This document shows, piece by piece, positions 53,349-61,710 of a stretch of DNA of 64,000 nt. The DNA comes from Verrucomicrobiota bacterium. Lineage in GTDB: Bacteria; Verrucomicrobiota; Verrucomicrobiia; Verrucomicrobiales; DEV007. The DNA lies in contig CAUJIH010000015.1 in NCBI GenBank assembly GCA_963205275.1, positions 1 through 64,000 on the forward strand, read 5' to 3'. Each line of letters starts with the position of its first letter. Position 1 is the stretch's first letter. The notes under the pieces were generated by a model. The model did no database searches. It saw only the letters and a list, made by a program, of their open reading frames with translations, and was not told where the DNA came from. The position numbers and the translations under genes were made by a program.

Positions 53349-54332
53349 ATGCCCACTGCCAATCAAATCAAATCACTCCTCCAAAGCCACACCAATGGCG
53401 ATGACGAGCGTTTTTACGCGGTCGCCTTGCAGGTTGCGGCGGACGAAGCCCGGCGAGGTCACCAGAAGCTCGCCGAAGAATTGCGCGAACTCGTCAAGTC
53501 CTCGCGCCGAAAACTCGACGACCCGTCTCAAAAGGGAAATGTCATCAGTTTCTCTGCCCCTGTCGGCGAAGCAGCGGACATTCTCGAACCTGTTTCCACC
53601 CATGGGAAAGTATCCGACCTAGTTCTCGCAAAGAGCTTGGAGGAACGAATCCGGCGCATCGTCCACGAGCAGAAAAATCTGAGTAAAATCAAGGAAAACA
53701 ACCTTCGCCCTCGTCAGAAGCTCCTCTTCACCGGACCTCCCGGCTGCGGCAAAACCGCTACGGCTTCCGCCTTGGCAGCCGAACTCGGATTGCCCCTCTT
53801 CGTCGTCAGACTCGATTCCTTGCTCAGCCGATACCTCGGAGAATCGCTCGCCAAACTCCGTCTGGTTTTCGAAGCCGCCGAAACGACCCGCGCCGTCTAT
53901 CTCTTCGACGAATTCGACAGCATCGGCTTCACCCGTGAAACCCCGAACGATGTCGGGGAAATGCGCCGAGTGCTCAATGCTTTCCTCGTTTTCATCGAGC
54001 GCCTGCGCGGCAACAGCATTGTTATCGCCGCTACGAATTATGGCGAACGACTCGACAAGGCCCTGTTCCGCCGCTTCGATGATTTAGTGGAATTCGGACT
54101 GCCCGCTTCCGCGCAGACCCGCGAGATCATCAAGCGTCTTCTCCGGAATGTCGATAAAGAACGCCTTTCATGGAACCGGATCGAACAAGCAGCCCAAGAC
54201 CTCAGCTATGCGGAGATCACTCGCGCCTGTGAGGAAGCCATCAAAGAAGTCGTCATCCATGATCGGCAAAAGGTCACGAACGAAGCTCTCGTAGCCGCCC
54301 TGACCGAACGGCGCATTTATCTCAATCATTAA
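53349..54332 (+). CDS. ietA: IetA-like AAA+ ATPase
   Basis: The 327-residue AAA+ protein has a helical N-terminal region, Walker A GPPGCGKT at 129-136, Walker B VYLFDEFDS near 183-191, and a sensor-1 IVIAATNYGERLDKALFRRFDD with an arginine finger. It is paired with a subtilisin-like protease gene 33 bases later. AAA ATPase plus S8 protease is the architecture of IetAS, known as a plasmid toxin-antitoxin pair in Agrobacterium and reported as an antiphage system. The start is taken at the ATG 53349; a TTG nine bases earlier is also possible. Family call is firm, antiphage role inferred. Confidence 0.82.
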   Translation: MPTANQIKSLLQSHTNGDDERFYAVALQVAADEARRGHQKLAEELRELVKSSRRKLDDPSQKGNVISFSAPVGEAADILEPVSTHGKVSDLVLAKSLEERIRRIVHEQKNLSKIKENNLRPRQKLLFTGPPGCGKTATASALAAELGLPLFVVRLDSLLSRYLGESLAKLRLVFEAAETTRAVYLFDEFDSIGFTRETPNDVGEMRRVLNAFLVFIERLRGNSIVIAATNYGERLDKALFRRFDDLVEFGLPASAQTREIIKRLLRNVDKERLSWNRIEQAAQDLSYAEITRACEEAIKEVVIHDRQKVTNEALVAALTERRIYLNH

Positions 54333-54365
54333 GTCTTTCGACCCTGCCTCCAGAATTGCCCCATC

Positions 54366-56906
54366 ATGTCCGATAACCCTCTGCCTCATCTCCGATTCAG
54401 CGCTCCGGTGGAGCGTCTGAATTTCAGTGGGCGGGGTGGAGGTAGAGCGGACACTCCCTTTCCCCGGGATCGGGCAGGCCACGCGGCCAGCCTTCGCGCC
54501 CAACTCGTCACAATTGATTCGGCTTTCGATAAAATCGCCCAAGAACGGGAGCAAAACCAACTCTCCTCCGAATTCGGGCTCATCCTCAATGTGGTTTCGG
54601 AGCCGGACTATCCACTGGCATTCACTAGTCTTGAGGACGTCGGTCGTGGCAGCACACCTTCCATCGTTCTTCTCAATCTTCGCCGAGAAGAAACGCCTCA
54701 GGGCGACGTGACTAAGGCCGCCGTTTTCGTTCCCTTTGGTCAACTCAAGGTTCTAGTTAAAAAAGTCGAAGATTACGCGACCAAAGACAGCAAGGACAAG
54801 AAAGGCAACATTACCGGACCCCGCAACCAAGCCCTGCTGGCGAACATCGCCTCCATCTCAGTGGCTGCTTTTGATGCGCTGTGGACCGATCCTGAAGCCC
54901 CGCCTTCCGCAGACGAACTCGCATGGTTTGAATTCTGGATTCGACGGGATGATGCCAAGTGGGAGGCTCAACTCAAACACGAGTTCATCGCTCTTAATCT
55001 GGAATTTCCAAAACTGAAACTAACCCTTCCCGAACACGCCGTTATCGTGGTTCGGACGAGGAGGGAAACCATCGAATCCTCTCTGGATCTCCTCAACGCT
55101 CTTTCAGAAATCCGGCGGGCTAGACCGTGTAGCGTAGGGTTGACCGATCTTTCTGGCACTGAACAGGAAGAATGGATCGACGAAGCACTCGAACGCATCC
55201 ACTGGCCTACCGATGAAGCCCCTGCGGTTTGCTTAATCGACTCGGGGGTCAATCGTGCCCACCCATTGATCGAACCGCTCCTAAACGAGAGGGATAGTGA
55301 GACCGTTTTTGCGGATGACGATCGCTCCGACGACATGTGGCACGGCACTCCCATGGCCGGCCTTGCCGCCTTTGGAGACATCCGGCGCTTGATGCTTTCC
55401 ACGGAAACGTGGCATCAGCTTCATCGTCTTGAATCCGTCAAACTCATCCGCTCCACCACCTCCCACGATCCCGAGAACTACGGTGCAGTCACCTTGCAGG
55501 CGATCGCCCTTCCCGAGATCGCGTCTCGCCGCTCTCGTGTTTATTGCATGGCCATCACCGCGCCCGGCCCGAACACACAGGGCAACCCATCGTCATGGTC
55601 GAGCGCCATCGACATGGCCGCTGCTGGGCAGGAACATGAAACCGCCGAGCCGAAAGTCATCCTTCTCTCCGCCGGAAATACCCGCGAACACCCGAACGAT
55701 TTCGACTATCCCGGCGACCTCCTCCGCGCCGCAGTCGAAGATCCTGCGCAAGCGTGGAATGCCATCACCGTCGGTGCGATCACCAGCCGGGTGATGATTC
55801 AGGAGAACGACGACGAAGCGCAGCGTTCCACTCCGCTCGCACCTCTTAGCGGTCTCAGTCCCTTCACCCGCACCGCTCACGAGTGGCGGTCGGACTGGCC
55901 GATTGGTCCGGATGTCGTCATGGAAGGCGGGAATCTGGCGAAGAGTCATGACGGTGCTCACCTGCATTTCGACTCGCTCCAACCGCTATCCACCGCCGCC
56001 AACTTCCGGATTCGACCGATCACTCCTTTCAACGCCACTAGTGCCGCCGCCGCACAGGCGGCCTGCATCGGCGGGAAACTCATCCAGCGCTACCCAGACT
56101 ACCGGCCGGAGACGATTCGCGGCCTTCTCGTCCACGCCGCCCGCTGGCCGGAGGCCCTTCTGCGTCGGGAAAACCTCGATCCACACGCCGCTGGCAAGAC
56201 GGCTCAGGTGGAGCATCTGATGCGTAGCTACGGCTTTGGCGTGATCGATGAAAACCGGGCGCTCAACAGCCTCCCCACCCAAACGACCATCGTCATGGAA
56301 CGGGTCATCCAGCCATACAAGGGAAAATGGAATGACCCGAAGCTCAACGAATGCCACCTCATCCCGCTGCCTTGGCCGCGCCAAGCACTCGAAGGCGATC
56401 CCGACGTTTCCGCCACCCTCCGGGTCACACTCTCCTACTTCATCGAACCCAATCCCGGTTCGAGAACCTGGGAAAAAAGCCAGAAATACCACTACGCAAG
56501 CTGCCTTCTCCGTTTCCGGCCCAAGCACCGGGACATGTCTCTGGAAAAATTTCGTGCTCGACTCGACGCGGAGGAGAAATCTTCCGGTGACAGGTTTTCA
56601 GACCCGGGTTGGGCGGTCGGCGGCACTCGTCGGGGAAAGGCAGGATCGCTGGTTCAGGATGTCTGGAAAGGCTCCGCAGCCCAACTGGCCGAAATGGGGC
56701 ACATCGCCGTCATTCCCGCCAAAGGTTGGTGGGCCTATCGTCACTTCCGCCCCGGACACGAGCTTCATGGCTGCCACCTCCGGCGTGTCCATTACTCGCT
56801 CATCATTAGCTTGGAGTCAGAGACATTACTGCCTATTTACAACGAAGTCGCTGCTGCCATCACGACCATCGAAACTGCCGCCTCCATATCAGTCAAAGCC
56901 CCATAA
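54366..56906 (+). CDS. ietS: IetS-like S8 (subtilisin) serine protease
   Basis: The 846-residue protein has an N-terminal region of about 285 residues without a recognised domain, then an S8 peptidase domain. The catalytic triad is visible as D292 in VCLIDSGVN, H326 in MWHGTPMAGLAA and S559 in FNATSAAAAQAA, with N438 (LLSAGN) as the oxyanion residue. No signal peptide is present, so it acts in the cytosol, which fits a toxin or effector. The last 230 residues contain basic and beta-rich segments. It follows ietA and precedes the DUF1156 gene by 11 bases. It matches IetS, the protease partner of IetA. Confidence 0.85.
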   Translation: MSDNPLPHLRFSAPVERLNFSGRGGGRADTPFPRDRAGHAASLRAQLVTIDSAFDKIAQEREQNQLSSEFGLILNVVSEPDYPLAFTSLEDVGRGSTPSIVLLNLRREETPQGDVTKAAVFVPFGQLKVLVKKVEDYATKDSKDKKGNITGPRNQALLANIASISVAAFDALWTDPEAPPSADELAWFEFWIRRDDAKWEAQLKHEFIALNLEFPKLKLTLPEHAVIVVRTRRETIESSLDLLNALSEIRRARPCSVGLTDLSGTEQEEWIDEALERIHWPTDEAPAVCLIDSGVNRAHPLIEPLLNERDSETVFADDDRSDDMWHGTPMAGLAAFGDIRRLMLSTETWHQLHRLESVKLIRSTTSHDPENYGAVTLQAIALPEIASRRSRVYCMAITAPGPNTQGNPSSWSSAIDMAAAGQEHETAEPKVILLSAGNTREHPNDFDYPGDLLRAAVEDPAQAWNAITVGAITSRVMIQENDDEAQRSTPLAPLSGLSPFTRTAHEWRSDWPIGPDVVMEGGNLAKSHDGAHLHFDSLQPLSTAANFRIRPITPFNATSAAAAQAACIGGKLIQRYPDYRPETIRGLLVHAARWPEALLRRENLDPHAAGKTAQVEHLMRSYGFGVIDENRALNSLPTQTTIVMERVIQPYKGKWNDPKLNECHLIPLPWPRQALEGDPDVSATLRVTLSYFIEPNPGSRTWEKSQKYHYASCLLRFRPKHRDMSLEKFRARLDAEEKSSGDRFSDPGWAVGGTRRGKAGSLVQDVWKGSAAQLAEMGHIAVIPAKGWWAYRHFRPGHELHGCHLRRVHYSLIISLESETLLPIYNEVAAAITTIETAASISVKAP

Positions 56907-56917
56907 GAATCTCCCCC

Positions 56918-59899
56918 ATGCCCGCCTTCATCGAGACTCAGTTTCCCATCGCGCGCCTCTCTGCGGAGGCTTACAAGGAGCGCAAGGCGAACAACGGCCA
57001 GACGCTCACGCGACTGGGGAAATGGTGGGGGCGCAAGCCGCTGATCCTCGTGCGCGCCTCCATCCTCGGCATGCTCATGCCTGCCTCGGACGATCCGAAG
57101 CGCGATCGCGAGATCTTCCTGAAAATCCTCACCATGGATGACGAGGGTGCGTGGCAGCGCCAGAAGGGCGACATTCCCGTCTCTGCGTGGCTCGAGGCCG
57201 CGCCGCCGGAGATTCTGGAAGAATTCTTCTCCGCCCGTGGCTTTCGCCAGGGTCTCACGGATGAGGAAAAGCAAAAGGTCTGCCAGCGCATTTGGGACGG
57301 ACTGACCAGGGCGGAAAAAAAGGCGCTCGATGACCAGCGCCGCCGTCCCGTGCCGGACCGCGCCGCCTTCGATGCCCTGCCCTATGCCGAGCGCATTCGC
57401 GACTGCGAACGACCGGAAAGCATCGCCGGGCCCAGCGAAGAAGCCTGGGAGGAAATCAACGAGCATCTCGGCACCACCGCCGCCAGCCTGCCGGAACTCA
57501 TCGCACAGCTCGGGCAAAAAACCTTTGGCCGCACCCCGCGCGTGGGGGATGCCTTCTGCGGCGGCGGCTCCATCCCCTTCGAGGCCGCCCGCATCGGCTG
57601 TCAGGCCTTCGCCTCTGATCTGAATCCCGTGGCCGGGCTGCTCACCTGGGCCAGCCTGAACCTGCTGGGCGGCGGTCAGGAGGTGCAGGAGGAAGTGATG
57701 CGCGTGCAGGCACAGGCCCTCGCCGACGCGGATGATCAGGTCACCGCCTGGGGCATCGAACACAACGAGCACGGCGAGCGCGCCGATGCCTTCCTCTACT
57801 GTGTGGAGGTGAAGCCCGAAGGCTGCGACTACTTCATCCCGCTCGCCCCGAGCTGGCTGGTAGGAGAGAAATCCAAGGCCATCTGCCGATGGAGCCGCGT
57901 GGAGGGCTCCGACCGTCTGCAAGCAGAGATCGCCACCGTATCCGCCGACGAAGTAAAAGCCTACAAGGCCGGGAAAAACGCCACCGTCGCCAATAGTCGC
58001 GTGCTAGATCCCTTCGATTCCGACCGCAGTTGGTCAGTGGAATCCCTGCGTGGCAGCGATGGCCTGCGCCGCTGGACCAACGAGGATCTCGTGCCCCGCC
58101 CCGGCGATGTCTTTCAGGAGCGGCTCTACTGCATCCGCTGGGTGAAAACCGTGATGAAACACGGCAAGTCCAAGGAAATCCGTCGCTACGCCGCTCCCAC
58201 CGCCGACGACCTCGCCCGCGAGGCCAAGGCGCTGGACCTCCTCCGCGAACGCTTCGCCGACTGGCAGAATGCTGGCTTTATCCCGTCCAAGGCGATCATC
58301 AGCGGCTACAATACGGAGCAGCCCATTCGCGAACGTGGCTGGACCCACTGGCACCACCTGTTCACCCCGCGCCAGTTGCTCACTCACGGTTTGTTGGCGG
58401 AGATTTCCGCCAATCTCGCGAAGACGCAGGCACAAAAGGCTGGGGTGCTTCTAGGTTTTGGAAAATTGGCCAACTGGGACTCTCGCTTGTGTCAATGGAT
58501 GGGGGACGCTGCCCATGAATGCACAAACTACGTATTCAGCAATCAGGCGATCAATACGTTATTCAATTTCGGAATACGACCTATATCAAAATTGGAAACC
58601 GCATGGCCTGTTATTTCAAAACCGAACGATATTATCTGTTATTCCAATAGCGTAATCCAAATCGACGCCCGCGACCTCCGCGAAACCTGCGACATCTGGC
58701 TTACCGATCCGCCCTACGCCGACGCGGTAAACTACCACGAACTCGGCGATTTCTTCCTCGCTTGGTATGACAAGCAACTCGCCAAAGCCTTCCCCGAGTG
58801 GACGCCGGATTCCCGAGCCGAACTCGCCGTGCGCGGTGAGGGCGAGGACTTCCGCCGCGCCATGGTGGACATTTACAAAAACCTCGCCCGCCACATGCCG
58901 GACGAGGGCCTCCAGATGGTGCAGTTCACCCACCAGAATCCCGCCGTCTGGGCAGACCTCGGCATGATCCTCTGGGCTGCCGGATTGAAAGCCACCGCCG
59001 CCTGGACCATCAGCACCGAGACCGAAGCCGTCGGCATCAAGAAGGGCAACTACGTCACCGGCACCGTCTGCCTGGTTCTGCGCAAACGCGTTTCCCCGGA
59101 GCCGGGATTCCTCGATGAGGTCTATCCACTGGTCGAGGACGAGGTGCGCCGCCAGATCGCCTCCATGCAGGCGCTCGACGACCCATCGGACTCACCGGCT
59201 GGAATCGGAGAGCCGAATTTCAACGATGCGGATTACCAGCTCGCCGCCTACGCTGCCGCCCTCAAGGTGCTCACCCAATACGCCACCCTGGATGGCCGCG
59301 ACGTGGAGCACGAGGTCTTCGCGGTGCGCGACAAAAAGGAGAAAAGCGATTTTCAGATCGTCATCGAGCGCGCCATCACCATCGCCTGCGATCTGCTCGT
59401 GCCCCGAGGCCTCGACGCAGTGTGGCGCGACCTCGCGCTGGTGGAACGCTACTACCTGCGCGCCATCGACATCGAAAGCCGAGGCGAGCGCCGCAAGGGC
59501 ATGTATGAGGAACTCGCCCGAGGCTTCGGCGTCACCGACATCAAAGCTCTCCTGCACAGCGACAAAGCCAACGGCGCCCGCATGCACACCCCCACCGGCT
59601 TCGCCGCCAGCCTCCTCGCCAAACCCGGCACCGAAGCCACCCACCCCTTTGCCGCCTCGCCACTGCGCCACCTGCTGTTCGCCATCCGCGAGACCACGGC
59701 AGCCGACCTCAGTCCCGAACCCGGACGCCAATATCTGCGCGACACCTTCGGTCCCTCCTACTGGCAGCACCGCGAAAGCTTCACCAGCCTACTCGACTGG
59801 ATCGCCGCCCTCGCCAACGCCGAAGGCATGTCCGAGTGGACCGCCGACTCCGAAGCCGCAAGAATCCTTGCCGGAAGGCTGAGAAATGATCAAGCTTGA
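56918..59899 (+). CDS. DUF1156 DNA methylase
   Basis: The 993-residue protein begins with the DUF1156 domain (FPIARLSAEAYKERKANNG then TLTRLGKWWGRKPLILVRAS), and has DAFCGGGSIPFEAARIG near 211, which is the SAM-binding motif, and the catalytic DPPYADAVNYHE from 597. A DPPY-class N4/N6 methylase is expected. The stretch coding residues about 508-582, just before DPPY, is much richer in A and T than its flanks (about 35 percent G+C over 58561-58660, near 60 on either side). The flanking parts are G+C-rich with few substitutions of style. With DUF499 and DUF3780 proteins it would form a modification-based defence, presumably self-marking DNA. Confidence 0.85.
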   Translation: MPAFIETQFPIARLSAEAYKERKANNGQTLTRLGKWWGRKPLILVRASILGMLMPASDDPKRDREIFLKILTMDDEGAWQRQKGDIPVSAWLEAAPPEILEEFFSARGFRQGLTDEEKQKVCQRIWDGLTRAEKKALDDQRRRPVPDRAAFDALPYAERIRDCERPESIAGPSEEAWEEINEHLGTTAASLPELIAQLGQKTFGRTPRVGDAFCGGGSIPFEAARIGCQAFASDLNPVAGLLTWASLNLLGGGQEVQEEVMRVQAQALADADDQVTAWGIEHNEHGERADAFLYCVEVKPEGCDYFIPLAPSWLVGEKSKAICRWSRVEGSDRLQAEIATVSADEVKAYKAGKNATVANSRVLDPFDSDRSWSVESLRGSDGLRRWTNEDLVPRPGDVFQERLYCIRWVKTVMKHGKSKEIRRYAAPTADDLAREAKALDLLRERFADWQNAGFIPSKAIISGYNTEQPIRERGWTHWHHLFTPRQLLTHGLLAEISANLAKTQAQKAGVLLGFGKLANWDSRLCQWMGDAAHECTNYVFSNQAINTLFNFGIRPISKLETAWPVISKPNDIICYSNSVIQIDARDLRETCDIWLTDPPYADAVNYHELGDFFLAWYDKQLAKAFPEWTPDSRAELAVRGEGEDFRRAMVDIYKNLARHMPDEGLQMVQFTHQNPAVWADLGMILWAAGLKATAAWTISTETEAVGIKKGNYVTGTVCLVLRKRVSPEPGFLDEVYPLVEDEVRRQIASMQALDDPSDSPAGIGEPNFNDADYQLAAYAAALKVLTQYATLDGRDVEHEVFAVRDKKEKSDFQIVIERAITIACDLLVPRGLDAVWRDLALVERYYLRAIDIESRGERRKGMYEELARGFGVTDIKALLHSDKANGARMHTPTGFAASLLAKPGTEATHPFAASPLRHLLFAIRETTAADLSPEPGRQYLRDTFGPSYWQHRESFTSLLDWIAALANAEGMSEWTADSEAARILAGRLRNDQA

Positions 59900-59907
59900 A
59901 GTAGTGT

Positions 59908-61710
59908 ATGATGACCGATTCCATCCAAGAGCCAACCAATAGCGGTATCCGCGTGGATATGGTGAGAATCGCCCGTTTCCGCTCCTTGCAAAACATCGAA
60001 GTCGAATTGGGTGACATCTCCCTCTTGGTGGGAATGAACAACACTGGCAAGACCTCCTTTCTCAAGGCACTGCATCTCGCGCTTGGAGCGGAACGCCGAA
60101 CGATTTCTCCGGATGATTTTTTCATCGATTCGGAAGGGAACGAGGCGAAGGATATCCTGATTGATATCCGCATTGTTCCCGTGGATGCGAAGGGGATGCG
60201 GACGCATACATTCGCCCAAAACTGGATCGACAATGATTTGGGTGGCAGCAACCTTATCATCGCTGGCTCCGATGATCGGGAGTTTGTCGCCATTCGCACC
60301 CGGATTACTCTAGATGTGATAAAAAACGATTTTGTGCTTGATCGAAGAACCCTAGCGGAATGGCCGGAGTTTGCTACTTGGCAGGAAGCCACTACCCGAG
60401 CACGAGTGCCTCGCTTCGAGCAATTCGTGTCATATTTTATCGATGCCCAGCGCGATGTGATCGGCGATCTGCGAGCGCGGTCCTCGTATATGGGAAGATT
60501 GCTTTCAAAAATCGAGATTCCGGAAGAAGCGATTATCGAGCTTGAGGAAAGACTGGGCCAACTCAATGACGACATTGTTTCCCGGAGCGAAGTGCTCAGC
60601 CACGTCCGCGAGGTTCTGACCGGGCTCAACCGCACGGTGCCGACCTTTGGAGAAGGGGTGGAAATCAGTCCGGTCAGCAAGAAGATGCGCGATCTGGTAA
60701 AAGGCGTGGGGATACAATTCGCTGATGAGGGAGGGTCATCCTTTCCATTGGAATCTCACGGGATGGGCACACGGAGCTGGGCCTCCCTGCTGAGCTTCGA
60801 TGCCTATATTTCATGGACTGGAAAACTTGCGGAACGTGAAAATTTGCCCTTTCACCCGGTTTTGTTTCTAGAGGAACCAGAGGCCCACCTCCATCCGAAC
60901 GCGCAACGCTCGGTATACGGCCAACTCAGTCAGGGACGTGGCCAGCGCATTGTCAGCACCCACTCCCCGTATGTCGCCGGACAGGCGAACTTAACCAGCC
61001 TTTTGCATTTCTCAAAAATCAATGGTGCTACCCAAATCCGAAAGTTTCCGAGCGAAAATCTCTCTCCAGATGAAATCAGGAAAATCGGTCGGGAAATCAT
61101 GCGTTCGCGAGGAGAGCTACTCTTTGCCTCCGCCGTCGTTCTTTTCGAGGGCGAGACCGAGGAGCAAGCTTTGCCGATGTTTGCGCGGCGCCATTGGGGG
61201 CAACATCCTTTTGAGCGCGGAGTCTCTTTTGTCGGTGTGGGCGGGGAAGGAAACTACCTGCCTTTTTTGCGGATGTTCGAAGCGATGGGAATTCCGTGGT
61301 TTATTTTCAGTGACGGAGAGCCTAATGCCCGCAATTCGGTGCGATCAGCGTTGGAAGCAGCAGGGTTAGAGTCGGTTCCCCTCTCTGTCGTTACTCTGCC
61401 GAACGACAAGGCCATTGAAGGGTATCTTCTGGCTGAAGGTTACCAAGCCGAATTGAAACAAGCGGTGATCGAATACCAAAAACCATTTCATAACGAACAG
61501 CATGAAAGGGCCAAAAGCGCCGAAATCATGGCTTGGCCGGATACCAATCTCGAGAATTTCTTGAAGAGCAACAAAACCGGGATGGCATCGCACTGGGCGA
61601 AGGCGATTCTTGCACTCCAAGACGAGCGTTCCATTCCAACCGCTATTCGGGATCTCTTTCAGCAAATCGATCAGACGCTTAACCCCAAACCGCCGGAGAC
61701 GAATCCATGA
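59908..61710 (+). CDS. gajA: GajA-like OLD-family ATPase/TOPRIM nuclease (Gabija)
   Basis: The 600-residue OLD-family protein has an N-terminal ABC-type ATPase half: Walker A GMNNTGKTSF at 42-51, and the signature-Walker B LFLEEPEAHLHP near 318-329. A TOPRIM half follows, with the conserved glutamate in VVLFEGETEEQALPMF near 411 and the acidic pair in FSDGEPNARN near 468. GajA is a sequence-specific DNA nickase regulated by nucleotides. The next gene is a UvrD-type helicase joined by an ATGA overlap, exactly as in Gabija. It lies eight bases after the DUF1156 stop and is less G+C-rich, suggesting separate origin. Confidence 0.86.
   Translation: MMTDSIQEPTNSGIRVDMVRIARFRSLQNIEVELGDISLLVGMNNTGKTSFLKALHLALGAERRTISPDDFFIDSEGNEAKDILIDIRIVPVDAKGMRTHTFAQNWIDNDLGGSNLIIAGSDDREFVAIRTRITLDVIKNDFVLDRRTLAEWPEFATWQEATTRARVPRFEQFVSYFIDAQRDVIGDLRARSSYMGRLLSKIEIPEEAIIELEERLGQLNDDIVSRSEVLSHVREVLTGLNRTVPTFGEGVEISPVSKKMRDLVKGVGIQFADEGGSSFPLESHGMGTRSWASLLSFDAYISWTGKLAERENLPFHPVLFLEEPEAHLHPNAQRSVYGQLSQGRGQRIVSTHSPYVAGQANLTSLLHFSKINGATQIRKFPSENLSPDEIRKIGREIMRSRGELLFASAVVLFEGETEEQALPMFARRHWGQHPFERGVSFVGVGGEGNYLPFLRMFEAMGIPWFIFSDGEPNARNSVRSALEAAGLESVPLSVVTLPNDKAIEGYLLAEGYQAELKQAVIEYQKPFHNEQHERAKSAEIMAWPDTNLENFLKSNKTGMASHWAKAILALQDERSIPTAIRDLFQQIDQTLNPKPPETNP

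Noticed and set aside
56837-57922. Open frame of 361 codons on the minus strand opposite the DUF1156 gene
   Set aside because: It mirrors a strongly supported methylase gene and shows no recognisable motif.
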